Positions 1-6,591 of a stretch of DNA of 14,214 bases are shown here, one piece after another. Each line of letters starts with the position of its first letter. The first letter of the stretch is position 1. Below the pieces are notes generated by a model, which had not been told where the DNA came from, searched no databases, and was given only the letters and a program-made list of their open reading frames with translations. The position numbers and the translations under genes are program-made. Location of the stretch: positions 1-14,214 of the forward strand of contig JAXHST010000048.1 in the NCBI GenBank assembly GCA_034190325.1, read 5' to 3'. The DNA comes from UBA287 sp034190325. GTDB taxonomy: Archaea; Thermoplasmatota; UBA186; UBA287.

Positions 1-30
1 CTTCCTTATAGCGCTAAAAGAATCAAAACA

Positions 31-42
31 AAAAATTTTAAT
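31..42 (+). promoter_or_regulatory. TATA-like promoter of the riboflavin operon
   Basis: An A-run followed by ATTTTAAT (35-42) is centred about 25 bases before the ATG at 63. That is the spacing expected when an archaeal transcript begins at or next to the start codon. There is no Shine-Dalgarno sequence before ribD, which fits a leaderless message. The box also helps choose ATG 63 over the in-frame TTG at 54, which would lie too close to it. No clear inverted-repeat operator or FMN riboswitch is visible in the 62 bases available. Confidence 0.6.
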
Positions 43-62
43 CCATACCTGCATTGATCTAT

Positions 63-1058
63 ATGGATCCTTTTATGCGCAGAGCCTTAAATCTTGCAAA
101 GAATGGCTACACATCACCAAATCCAATGGTTGGAGCTATCCTGGTCAGGAGCGGAGAGATCATTGGCGAGGGATACCACAGGAGGGCAGGAATGCCCCAT
201 GCAGAGGTAGAGGCTATAGAGGACGCAAAGAAAAAGGACAATAAGGTTGAAGGAAGCACTCTATATGTTACTCTGGAGCCCTGCTGCCACTATGGTAGAA
301 CACCACCATGCACAGATGCCATTATAAAAGAGAGAATAGGCAAGGTTGTTGTGGGGGTAAGGGATCCAAACCCTGAAGTTAATGGTAAGGGAATAGAAAA
401 GCTGAGAGATGCAGGCATGGAGGTTGTTGAGAAAAATTATATGGAGTGCGGGAGGATAAATGAGGTCTATTTCAAATACATGGAAGAGCACATCCCCTTT
501 GTTCTTCTAAAGATGGCGATAACTCTCAATGGTTGCTATAAAACAAAAGAGAGGTATATAAGCTCTCAAGAAGCTCTGAGATATGCCCATGAGCTGAGAA
601 AGCGCTATGATGCTGTGGCCGTTGGAGCAAACACTCTGCGGGAGGATGATCCTCAGTTGAATATAAGGTTCGTTGAGCCGGAGGGCAGGGAGCCATATAA
701 GATAGTTTTTGTGAGGGATACATCTACACTTCCGGAGGAGTTCAAGCTCATTCACGATGAAAAGTTTATAGCGGTTTGCCAGAAAAACCCCAGGGGGCTT
801 AAAGCTGTGGAGGCAAAGGATCTCAGGGAAGCTCTCAAAAAGCTAGCAGGTATGGGGATAACAAGCATAATGCTTGAGGGAGGGCAAGCTATAGCTCAGA
901 GCGCATTTGATAGCGGCATCATAGACAAATGCCTCTTCATAGTTTCCCCGGGGTTTTCTGATGGCAGGCAGCTGAAACTCAAGCTGAAGCAGAAGATGAA
1001 TCTCAAAAGAGTTTTTAAGCTCGGAAATGATATAGCGATAGAATGTTCACCGGAATAG
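63..1058 (+). CDS. ribD: Bifunctional diaminohydroxyphosphoribosylaminopyrimidine deaminase / 5-amino-6-(5-phosphoribosylamino)uracil reductase
   Basis: RibD performs the second and third steps of bacterial-type riboflavin synthesis, deaminating the pyrimidine and then reducing its ribosyl side chain with NADPH in the cytosol. The 331-residue product has both domains. The N-terminal cytidine-deaminase-like domain (about 1-144) carries the zinc site: HAE at 46-48 and PCCHYGRTPPC with Cys74 and Cys83. The C-terminal reductase domain (about 145-331) has VGANTLREDDPQLN at 187-200 and LEGG at 271-274. The length is slightly below the usual 350-380. ATG 63 is preferred to TTG 54 because it fits the promoter and the typical RibD N-terminus. 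The 3' end overlaps ribE by 16 bases. The family is common in bacteria, whereas most archaea use separate, unfused enzymes for these steps. The function is secure from motifs. The reductase start motif (KMAITLNGCY) departs from the usual SLDG form. Confidence 0.95.
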   Translation: MDPFMRRALNLAKNGYTSPNPMVGAILVRSGEIIGEGYHRRAGMPHAEVEAIEDAKKKDNKVEGSTLYVTLEPCCHYGRTPPCTDAIIKERIGKVVVGVRDPNPEVNGKGIEKLRDAGMEVVEKNYMECGRINEVYFKYMEEHIPFVLLKMAITLNGCYKTKERYISSQEALRYAHELRKRYDAVAVGANTLREDDPQLNIRFVEPEGREPYKIVFVRDTSTLPEEFKLIHDEKFIAVCQKNPRGLKAVEAKDLREALKKLAGMGITSIMLEGGQAIAQSAFDSGIIDKCLFIVSPGFSDGRQLKLKLKQKMNLKRVFKLGNDIAIECSPE

Positions 1059-1627
1059 TTGAAGAGGTTGGGGAGATCATGAGCAGAAGCGGTAGCAGGA
1101 TATGCGTTAGGGGTAGTCTTGAGGATAGTATCGGGGCTAGCATAGCGGTTAATGGTGCATGTTTGACTCTTCTTGAAAAAAGTAGAGGCGTTCTTACCTT
1201 TGAGGTCTCTGAAGAAACGCTGCGCAGAACCAATCTCTCTGTTAGCAGATACGTAAATCTTGAGCGCTCCCTCTCTTTAGGCTCAAGAATGGGAGGTCAC
1301 ATAGTCCTGGGGCATGTTGATTGCGTCGCTGACGTTTTAGATGTGCAAGATGGATGGATAGAGATAGAGGTTTCTGACACGAAATACATCGTCGAAAAGG
1401 GTAGCATAGCCGTAGATGGCATAAGCCTCACGATAGCTGAGGTTGGGGAGCACAGCTTTAAGGCAGCCATTCTGCCCTACACAATAACAAAAACTAATCT
1501 TGATTATGGACAAAAAAAAGTTAACCTGGAATTTGATTACATGATTAAAGCGCTGGAAGCACTTAAAAATAAAAAAGAAAAGGCAGAGGAGGAAGAAGAA
1601 TGGAAAAGGATAATTGGAGCGATGTGA
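1043..1627 (+). CDS. ribE: Riboflavin synthase, bacterial-type alpha chain
   Basis: This enzyme joins two molecules of 6,7-dimethyl-8-ribityllumazine to give riboflavin and the recycled pyrimidine. The 194-residue protein shows the duplicated lumazine-binding barrel. Repeat 1 starts with MFTGIVEEVGE and has SIAVNGACLTL. Repeat 2 starts near GGHIVLGHVD and has SIAVDGISLTI. Each repeat also ends in a T-N-L motif (RRTNL and TKTNL). This is the bacterial RibE fold, not the lumazine-synthase-like riboflavin synthase typical of archaea. The ATG lies inside the end of ribD (16-base overlap) without a clear Shine-Dalgarno sequence, suggesting translational coupling. The last 20 or so residues are very rich in Lys and Glu, and their codons double as the Shine-Dalgarno region and first codons of ribBA (28-base overlap). 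The N-terminal MFTGIVE is so conserved that the start is nearly certain. Confidence 0.95.
   Translation: MFTGIVEEVGEIMSRSGSRICVRGSLEDSIGASIAVNGACLTLLEKSRGVLTFEVSEETLRRTNLSVSRYVNLERSLSLGSRMGGHIVLGHVDCVADVLDVQDGWIEIEVSDTKYIVEKGSIAVDGISLTIAEVGEHSFKAAILPYTITKTNLDYGQKKVNLEFDYMIKALEALKNKKEKAEEEEEWKRIIGAM
1585..1592 (+). promoter_or_regulatory. Ribosome binding site of ribBA
   Basis: AGAGGAGG lies seven bases before ATG 1600, inside the 3' end of ribE. It supports that ATG as the ribBA start and shows that internal operon genes use Shine-Dalgarno initiation, unlike ribD. Confidence 0.6.
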
Positions 1628-2808
1628 TAATAAGCGTAGAAGAAGCATGTGAGGAGCTGAAAAAGGGAAAATTTGTCATACTGGTTGACGATGCGGAGAG
1701 GGAGAACGAGGGAGATCTTGTATTGGCTGCAGAGTTCATAGATGAGGATAAGATAAACTTCATGGAGAAATACGCGAGAGGCTGGATATGCGTTCCTCTG
1801 CCAAGAAAAAGACTGGATGCCCTCGATATTCCTCTGATGGTCAACGAGAACACTTCGAGGCACACCACAGCCTTTACAGTAACCACCGATTATCTCCATG
1901 GCACCACAACAGGAATTTCTTCAAGAGATCAGGCAATGACAATTAAAGCTCTGGTTGATGAGAGCTCAAAACCTGAAGATTTCGCAAGGCCGGGTCATGT
2001 TAGACCGCTGAGGGCTGTGGGTGGTGGAGTTTTGAAAAGGGCAGGTCATACTGAAGGCTCTTTAGACCTCGTAAAGATTTCAGGTTTAAAAGAGGGGAGC
2101 GTTATATGTGAGATAAAGAACGATGATGGAACAATGGCGAGGATGCCACAGCTTGTTGAGTTTGCGAGGGAGCATGAGCTTAAGATAGTTACAATTGCCG
2201 ATGTTATATCATATAGAAGGAAGAAAGAAAAGCTCATAGAGCGCGTTGCTGAATGTGCTCTTCCAACAAGGTTCGGGAATTTCAGGGCTATTGCTTATAA
2301 AAGCTATGTGGATGAAGATAGCTATATCGCTCTGGTCAATAAGCCGACAGGGCTTGTAAGGGTTCACTCAGCCTGCTTAACCGGAGATACTTTCCATTCT
2401 CTCAGATGCGACTGCGGAGAGCAGCTTGAAAAGGCCCTGGAACTCATAGGTAAAGAGGGAGGTATCCTTCTTTACATACAGACACAGGAGGGTAGAGGCA
2501 TAGGGCTATTGAACAAGATAAAAGCCTACCAGTTGCAGGATGAGGGGCTTGATACCGTGGAGGCGAATAAAGCTTTAGGATTCGATGAGGACCTCAGGGA
2601 CTATGGGATTGGGGCGCAGATATTGGCGGATCTTGGGGCAGGGCGCATAAGATTGATGACAAACAATCCGAAGAAGGTCGTCGGGCTAAAGAGCTACGGG
2701 ATAGAGATAGAAGAGATAGTGCCCATAGAGACAGAGCCCAATAGCTGCAACGCTGCGTATCTAAAAACAAAAAAGGCGAAGATGGGTCACCTGCTGCAAA
2801 AGGTTTGA
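1600..2808 (+). CDS. ribBA: Bifunctional 3,4-dihydroxy-2-butanone-4-phosphate synthase / GTP cyclohydrolase II
   Basis: RibBA makes both starting precursors of riboflavin: the four-carbon unit from ribulose 5-phosphate (RibB half) and the pyrimidine from GTP (RibA half). The product has 402 residues, the usual size. RibB, about 1-205, shows DDAERENEGDL at 30-40, a conserved RPGHVRPLRA stretch from 130, and GHTEG at 149-153. RibA, about 210-402, shows the zinc ligands Cys259, Cys270 and Cys272 (ACLTGD, then LRCDCGEQ), the EGRGIGL loop near 297-303, DTVEAN at 318-323, and the C-terminal TKKAKMGHLL signature. All expected catalytic motifs appear intact. The stop TGA shares its last base with the folK ATG. 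Archaea typically use a different GTP cyclohydrolase (type III), so the fused bacterial form points to gene transfer at some time. That origin is an inference; the enzyme assignment is firm. Confidence 0.96.
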   Translation: MEKDNWSDVIISVEEACEELKKGKFVILVDDAERENEGDLVLAAEFIDEDKINFMEKYARGWICVPLPRKRLDALDIPLMVNENTSRHTTAFTVTTDYLHGTTTGISSRDQAMTIKALVDESSKPEDFARPGHVRPLRAVGGGVLKRAGHTEGSLDLVKISGLKEGSVICEIKNDDGTMARMPQLVEFAREHELKIVTIADVISYRRKKEKLIERVAECALPTRFGNFRAIAYKSYVDEDSYIALVNKPTGLVRVHSACLTGDTFHSLRCDCGEQLEKALELIGKEGGILLYIQTQEGRGIGLLNKIKAYQLQDEGLDTVEANKALGFDEDLRDYGIGAQILADLGAGRIRLMTNNPKKVVGLKSYGIEIEEIVPIETEPNSCNAAYLKTKKAKMGHLLQKV

Positions 2809-3269
2809 TGCAGAAGATGAGATACTATCTCGCTCTCGGCACAAATGATGGGGACAAGGAAAATAACATCAAAAGAGCCATAGATGCGTTAAAAAGCCTG
2901 GGGGAAATAAAAAAGGCCTCTAGTTTCCATACAACAAAGCCCTGGGGGTATGAAGAGCAGGAAGATTTTCTGAATGCTGCGATAGAAATCGAGAGTAATT
3001 TGGAGCCAGAAGATATGCTGCGCGCTATCAAAGGGATAGAGCAAAAGCTAGGGAGAAAAAGGACATTTCGCTGGGGGCCCAGAATAATTGATATAGATAT
3101 CCTTCTCTGCTTTGATGGAGAGAAGGAGATCCATTATGAGGATGAAGAGCTTACAATACCGCACCGAAATCTGTGCGATAGGGATTTTTATCTGCTTTGC
3201 TTGAAGGATCTCGGTGTTACCAGGGTTTGCGGCAAGGATATAGATGATCTCTTGAGCGATCTTGGTTAG
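2808..3269 (+). CDS. folK: 2-amino-4-hydroxy-6-hydroxymethyldihydropteridine pyrophosphokinase (HPPK)
   Basis: HPPK transfers pyrophosphate from ATP to 6-hydroxymethyl-7,8-dihydropterin, the step before pterin is joined to an arylamine in folate (or a methanopterin-like cofactor). The 153-residue product matches the family's usual size. It has YLALGTNDGD near the N-terminus, PWGYEEQEDFLNA in the substrate region, and the hallmark RWGPRIIDIDILL, which includes the magnesium-binding Asp pair. TIPHRNLCDRDF follows near the C-terminus. ATG 2808 overlaps the ribBA stop by one base, which favours it over ATG 2817, though both are possible. No other folate gene is visible here. Most archaea use an unrelated enzyme (MptE type) for this step, so a bacterial-style FolK inside a riboflavin operon is notable. 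Both pathways begin with GTP, a plausible reason for co-expression. Confidence 0.93.
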   Translation: MQKMRYYLALGTNDGDKENNIKRAIDALKSLGEIKKASSFHTTKPWGYEEQEDFLNAAIEIESNLEPEDMLRAIKGIEQKLGRKRTFRWGPRIIDIDILLCFDGEKEIHYEDEELTIPHRNLCDRDFYLLCLKDLGVTRVCGKDIDDLLSDLG

Positions 3270-3349
3270 GCTTTACAGAATAGCTCTTTAAGGAATAGAG
3301 AAGGGAATGGCAAAAGAGAAATATGCACAGAGGCATTTGCTTTATGCAC

Positions 3350-3817
3350 ATGGAAGGATCACTGAATGGACAGAACTTAAAAATAGCGATAGTTGCGAGC
3401 AGATTCAACGATCTGCTAACAAAGAATCTCATGGATGGTGCGATGGATGCGCTGAAAAGACATGGAACAGAAAGCACAGACACCTTTCTTGTACCCGGAG
3501 CATTCGAGCTTCCTTTGATCTCTGATAAAGTGGCTTCAAGCAAGAAGTATGATGCTGTTATAGCGCTTGGTGCGCTGATAAAGGGGGCTACCCCACATTT
3601 CGAATATCTCTGTGCCAGCGTGACAAAGAGCGTAGCAGAGATAAACCTCAGACATGGCGTGCCTGTGATCCTGGGGTTGATAACAGCAGACACCCTTGAG
3701 CATGCGATAGAGCGCTCAGGAACAAAACAGGGAAACAAAGGCTTTATTGCTGCAGAAAATGCTATTGAGATGGCGAATCTGGTAAAAGAGACGAAAAAAG
3801 TATTTGAAGAGAAATGA
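3350..3817 (+). CDS. ribH: 6,7-dimethyl-8-ribityllumazine synthase (beta chain)
   Basis: RibH condenses the RibD-pathway pyrimidine with the RibB four-carbon phosphate to give lumazine, the substrate of RibE; the family forms 60-mer or pentameric shells. The 155-residue product starts MEGSLNGQNLKIAIVASRFN, matching the usual N-terminus. PGAFELP, then GALIKGATPHFEY (with the catalytic-region His), then GTKQGNKGFIAAENAIEMA follow in the expected order. In-frame ATGs at 3323 and 3344 are alternatives. ATG 3350 is chosen because the family rarely has the extra nine residues, but the true start is uncertain and no Shine-Dalgarno sequence is obvious for any of them. It lies 80 bases after folK. A weak TTTAAG (3286-3291) or AAATATG (3319-3325) could supply an internal promoter. 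The site-2 protease gene follows after 13 bases. Confidence 0.93.
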   Translation: MEGSLNGQNLKIAIVASRFNDLLTKNLMDGAMDALKRHGTESTDTFLVPGAFELPLISDKVASSKKYDAVIALGALIKGATPHFEYLCASVTKSVAEINLRHGVPVILGLITADTLEHAIERSGTKQGNKGFIAAENAIEMANLVKETKKVFEEK

Positions 3818-3830
3818 CCTTTCATACTAA

Positions 3831-5102
3831 ATGAGCCCATGGATCATAGCCATACTTGCGCTTCTGGCGTTTCATTTCCTTTTCATAATCCTTGGCAGGA
3901 AGCACTTTGAGAAACTCAATCTGAGCCTTATGGCCCCTTTTGTTCTATGGCACACAAAAAGAGGCTTGAGCTTCCTTGATAGAGCATCGGAGCACAGGAA
4001 TTTCTGGGATGTATTTCACCCGGTAGCTCTGGCTCTCTGCTACATCGCAATGCTCGGCATGATCGTCCTTCTGCTTGTTGACGTTTACACATTTGTGCAG
4101 GTCCCGGAAGCTGTAGGCGGCATGGATCCGAGAATGATTCTTGCTTTCCCAGGAATAAACCCCATAATACCGATAGGCTATGGCATACTGGCTCTCATAA
4201 TAACACTGGTTTTCCATGAGCTATCCCATGGCATTGTCTCAAGGCATCAGGGTATAACAGTAAAGACAATGGGTCTTCTTTTCTTCATAATCCCCCTGGG
4301 TGCGTTCGTTGAGCCGGACGATAAAGAGATAGAGGCCTCTGAGCCCTCAAAGAGGCTAAGAATTGAGGAAGCTGGAGCTGGCATGAACATGGTTATAGGG
4401 ATCATAGCTCTTTTGTTAGTAGCTCTTCTTGCTGGGAGCATGGTTCCCAGGGCTGCAGGCGTAGTGGTAGCCGATAGCATTGGGCCTGCTGCTGAAGCAG
4501 GAATAATGTCTGGTGATATAATAACGGCAATAAACGGTATAGAGATAAAAGATCTATCCATTCTTGAAAATTTTGCTCCCGGGGACACAATAATGGTCAC
4601 GCTCTTTAGAGATGGTGCTCTGAAGGACGTTTATGTGGAGCTCGCAGATCTCAGTGAGATTACCGGCGCGGATCCTGGTAAAGCAGGCATAGGGGTATCT
4701 TATCTACCCTTCGATCTTGCTTTTTTATCAAGCGTGTTTGCAAATCCCTTTTCCATTGATAACTTCTTAGTGTTTTTAGTAGCTCCTCTCCAGGGCCTTA
4801 TTCCTTTCAATGAGCCCCTGCTGAGCTTTTATTCTGTGCCTTTTAACCCGCAGGTTTTTTCCATGGTGACAAACGTTATCTACTGGATATCGTGGTTCAA
4901 CCTACTTGTGGGCAGCTTCAACGTTCTGCCAGTTTCAATACTAGATGGCTATGCTATCTTTAGAGACTCTCTTCTGGTTCTTGGAGAAAAATTGAAAATA
5001 TCAAAGGAAAGGAGAGAGAAGCTCGCAAACACAACAGCAAGGAGCTTCAGCTGGTTTTTCGGATTGTTGCTTATATTTATAATTCTGGTTTCAATAATAT
5101 AA
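3831..5102 (+). CDS. Membrane-embedded site-2 protease (M50 family) with inserted PDZ domain
   Basis: This is an intramembrane zinc metalloprotease of the S2P/RseP type, which cleaves membrane-anchored substrates within the bilayer. The 423-residue protein has hydrophobic segments near 3-21, 65-88 and 113-128. HELSH follows at 129-133 (zinc ligands His129 and His133, catalytic Glu130), then a hydrophobic stretch with GAFVEPDD. A helix at about 184-202 leads into a PDZ-like domain (about 207-275, including GPAAEAGIMSGDIITAING). The third-ligand motif NVLPVSILDG is at 364-373, with Asp372. A final helix spans about 404-423. All metal ligands are present, so it should be active. Its substrate is unknown. 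It begins 13 bases after ribH with no Shine-Dalgarno sequence and may be the last gene of the riboflavin operon; a weak TATTTGAA at 3801-3808 could instead give a separate leaderless start. A link to riboflavin metabolism is not shown. Confidence 0.9.
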   Translation: MSPWIIAILALLAFHFLFIILGRKHFEKLNLSLMAPFVLWHTKRGLSFLDRASEHRNFWDVFHPVALALCYIAMLGMIVLLLVDVYTFVQVPEAVGGMDPRMILAFPGINPIIPIGYGILALIITLVFHELSHGIVSRHQGITVKTMGLLFFIIPLGAFVEPDDKEIEASEPSKRLRIEEAGAGMNMVIGIIALLLVALLAGSMVPRAAGVVVADSIGPAAEAGIMSGDIITAINGIEIKDLSILENFAPGDTIMVTLFRDGALKDVYVELADLSEITGADPGKAGIGVSYLPFDLAFLSSVFANPFSIDNFLVFLVAPLQGLIPFNEPLLSFYSVPFNPQVFSMVTNVIYWISWFNLLVGSFNVLPVSILDGYAIFRDSLLVLGEKLKISKERREKLANTTARSFSWFFGLLLIFIILVSII

Positions 5103-5113
5103 GATGTAAGAAA

Positions 5114-5122
5114 TTATATATA
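5114..5122 (+). promoter_or_regulatory. TATA box of the flavoprotein operon
   Basis: TTATATATA, preceded by a purine-rich AAGAAA that may act as a BRE, is centred 25 bases before ATG 5143. This predicts a leaderless transcript for the GlpA-like gene. It is one of the clearest archaeal promoters in the window. Confidence 0.8.
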
Positions 5123-5134
5123 GAGTCGCTTCCA

Positions 5135-5142
5135 TTTTTTTT
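5135..5142 (+). terminator. Possible oligo-T terminator of the upstream operon
   Basis: Eight consecutive T residues lie 33-40 bases after the site-2 protease stop codon and directly before the next ATG. Archaeal RNA polymerase can terminate at T-runs without a hairpin, so this may end the riboflavin operon transcript. It also lies between the TATA box and the predicted start site of the next gene, so it may equally be part of that promoter's initiator region. Confidence 0.35.
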
Positions 5143-6591
5143 ATGGTTTACGATGTTGTGGTGGTGGGTACGGGAATTGTTGGGACCTCTATAGCCAGGG
5201 AGCTCTCAAAATACGGCATAAGCATAGCGCTGGTCGATAAAGAGCCTGACTTTGGCTGGGGCGCCACAAAGGCTAACAGCGCAATAGTTCATGCAGGCTA
5301 CGATGATGAGCCGCATACGCTGAAATCACATCTTTGCGCCAGGGGTAATGCGCTATTTGAGAAGCTCTGCATGGAGGTTGATGCCCCATTTGAAAGAAAT
5401 GGAAGCATGGTTGTTGCTTTTGATAGCAAAGATGAGAAAAAGGTAGAGGAGCTCTATGAGCGAGGGTTAAAGAACTGTGTTCCTATGCTCAGGGTTCTTG
5501 AAAAAAAAGAGCTTTTAGAGAGAGAGCCAAACATCAATGAGGAAGCCAGCTGTGCTCTCTTTGCGCCAAGCGCTGCCATAACAATACCATATGAGCTAAC
5601 CATAGGGCTTGCTGAGAATGCTATCGCTAATGGCGTTGAGGTATTCTTAGACACAAAGGTTATAGGGGCTGAAGAAAAGGAAGAAAAAGTAACTCTAATC
5701 ACTGACAAAGGCAGGATAGAATCAAGCTATGTTGTCAATGCTGCGGGCTTGTATGCTGATGAGATCTCAAAGCTATTCGGTTATGGTGGTTTTTCTGTAA
5801 CCCCCAGAAGAGGGGAGTATTTCCTCTTTGACAAAAAGTTTAGACCTTTAGTAAATTCAACCATCTTTCCAACACCGACAGAGAAGGGAAAAGGAATCCT
5901 TGTCGCGAAGACATGTGAGGACATAATGCTCATAGGCCCAAACTCCAGGGATCTGAGCGCAGAGGAAAAAGAGAACACAGAGACAACGCAGGAGGGTCTG
6001 CGAGAGGTATTTGATGGAGTTAAAAAGCTGGTGCCAGATATTGAAAAGGCAAGAAGATATGTTATAAAGAATTTTGCTGGCAATAGGCCGCAAAGCTCAA
6101 CTAAGGATTTTATAATAGAGCAAAAAGGGAGACTGATAAATGTTGCCGGTATGCAATCTCCCGGGCTCACAGCAGCTCCAGCCATAGCTGAGTATGTGGC
6201 TGAGATGTTGAAGTATAATATGAGCATGAAGAAAAAAGAGAGCTTCAATCCGATCCGTAAGAGGATGAGGGCTTTCAGGGAGATGAGCAACGAAGAGAGG
6301 AAGAAAGCCATAAAAGAGAATCCATTGTACGGGCACATAGTCTGCAGGTGTGAGCATGTGAGCGAGGCAGAGATCGTTGAGGCTGTAAAGAGAGGAGCCA
6401 GAACGTTAGATGGCGTTAAGTTCAGAACAAGGTGCTCCATGGGGCGCTGTCAGGGGGGTTTTGATCTTCCCTTTGTTGTTGAGATCATCTCCAGAGAAAC
6501 GGGTATTAGTGCAAAGGAGATCCTTAAGAACAGTAAAGGCAGCGAGGTCATAAAGGCTTACAACAAAGAGCTCCTGAGGGAGGAAAAATGA
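5143..6591 (+). CDS. GlpA-like FAD-dependent dehydrogenase with C-terminal BFD-type [2Fe-2S] domain
   Basis: The 482-residue protein is a DAO-fold flavoprotein, most like anaerobic glycerol-3-phosphate dehydrogenase GlpA and its Thermotoga/clostridial relatives. The FAD-binding motif GTGIVGTSIARE is at 9-20. GATKANSAIVHAG (40-52) is a segment typical of GlpA-like proteins, and NFAGNRPQSS (310-319) with AGMQSPGLTAAPAIA follows in the C-terminal FAD-contact region. A BFD-like domain at about 398-445 has Cys401, Cys403, Cys431 and Cys436 (CxC, then CxxxxC), expected to bind a [2Fe-2S] cluster. The gene has its own TATA box and overlaps the next flavoprotein by ATGA, implying one complex. The likely reaction is oxidation of sn-glycerol 3-phosphate, with electrons passed to the partner protein. 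Related folds oxidise 2-hydroxyglutarate or amino acids, so the substrate is inferred from the partner. No glycerol kinase or facilitator is nearby. Confidence 0.85.
   Translation: MVYDVVVVGTGIVGTSIARELSKYGISIALVDKEPDFGWGATKANSAIVHAGYDDEPHTLKSHLCARGNALFEKLCMEVDAPFERNGSMVVAFDSKDEKKVEELYERGLKNCVPMLRVLEKKELLEREPNINEEASCALFAPSAAITIPYELTIGLAENAIANGVEVFLDTKVIGAEEKEEKVTLITDKGRIESSYVVNAAGLYADEISKLFGYGGFSVTPRRGEYFLFDKKFRPLVNSTIFPTPTEKGKGILVAKTCEDIMLIGPNSRDLSAEEKENTETTQEGLREVFDGVKKLVPDIEKARRYVIKNFAGNRPQSSTKDFIIEQKGRLINVAGMQSPGLTAAPAIAEYVAEMLKYNMSMKKKESFNPIRKRMRAFREMSNEERKKAIKENPLYGHIVCRCEHVSEAEIVEAVKRGARTLDGVKFRTRCSMGRCQGGFDLPFVVEIISRETGISAKEILKNSKGSEVIKAYNKELLREEK
6576..6583 (+). promoter_or_regulatory. 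Ribosome binding site of the DUF1667-fusion flavoprotein
   Basis: GAGGGAGG ends four bases before ATG 6588, within the last codons of the GlpA-like gene. It supports that start and coupled translation of the pair. Confidence 0.55.

Noticed and set aside
1..30. The 3' end of an upstream gene (a TAG is in frame 3 at 9-11)
   Set aside because: Only a few codons are visible, too little to assign a gene or frame.
54..62. TTG 54 as the ribD start
   Set aside because: ATG 63 fits the TATA spacing and the normal RibD N-terminus better.
3307..3525. A 72-codon + strand frame starting just before ribH, considered as a leader gene or frameshifted ribH start
   Set aside because: It overlaps ribH in another frame, its product has no RibH-like sequence, and ribH is intact without it.
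3217..3840. A 207-codon minus-strand open frame across ribH
   Set aside because: It lies wholly over well-supported folK/ribH coding and has no recognisable motifs.
5781..6440. A 219-codon minus-strand open frame across the GlpA-like gene
   Set aside because: It is a shadow of a gene with clear FAD and iron-sulfur motifs; its product shows no family features.
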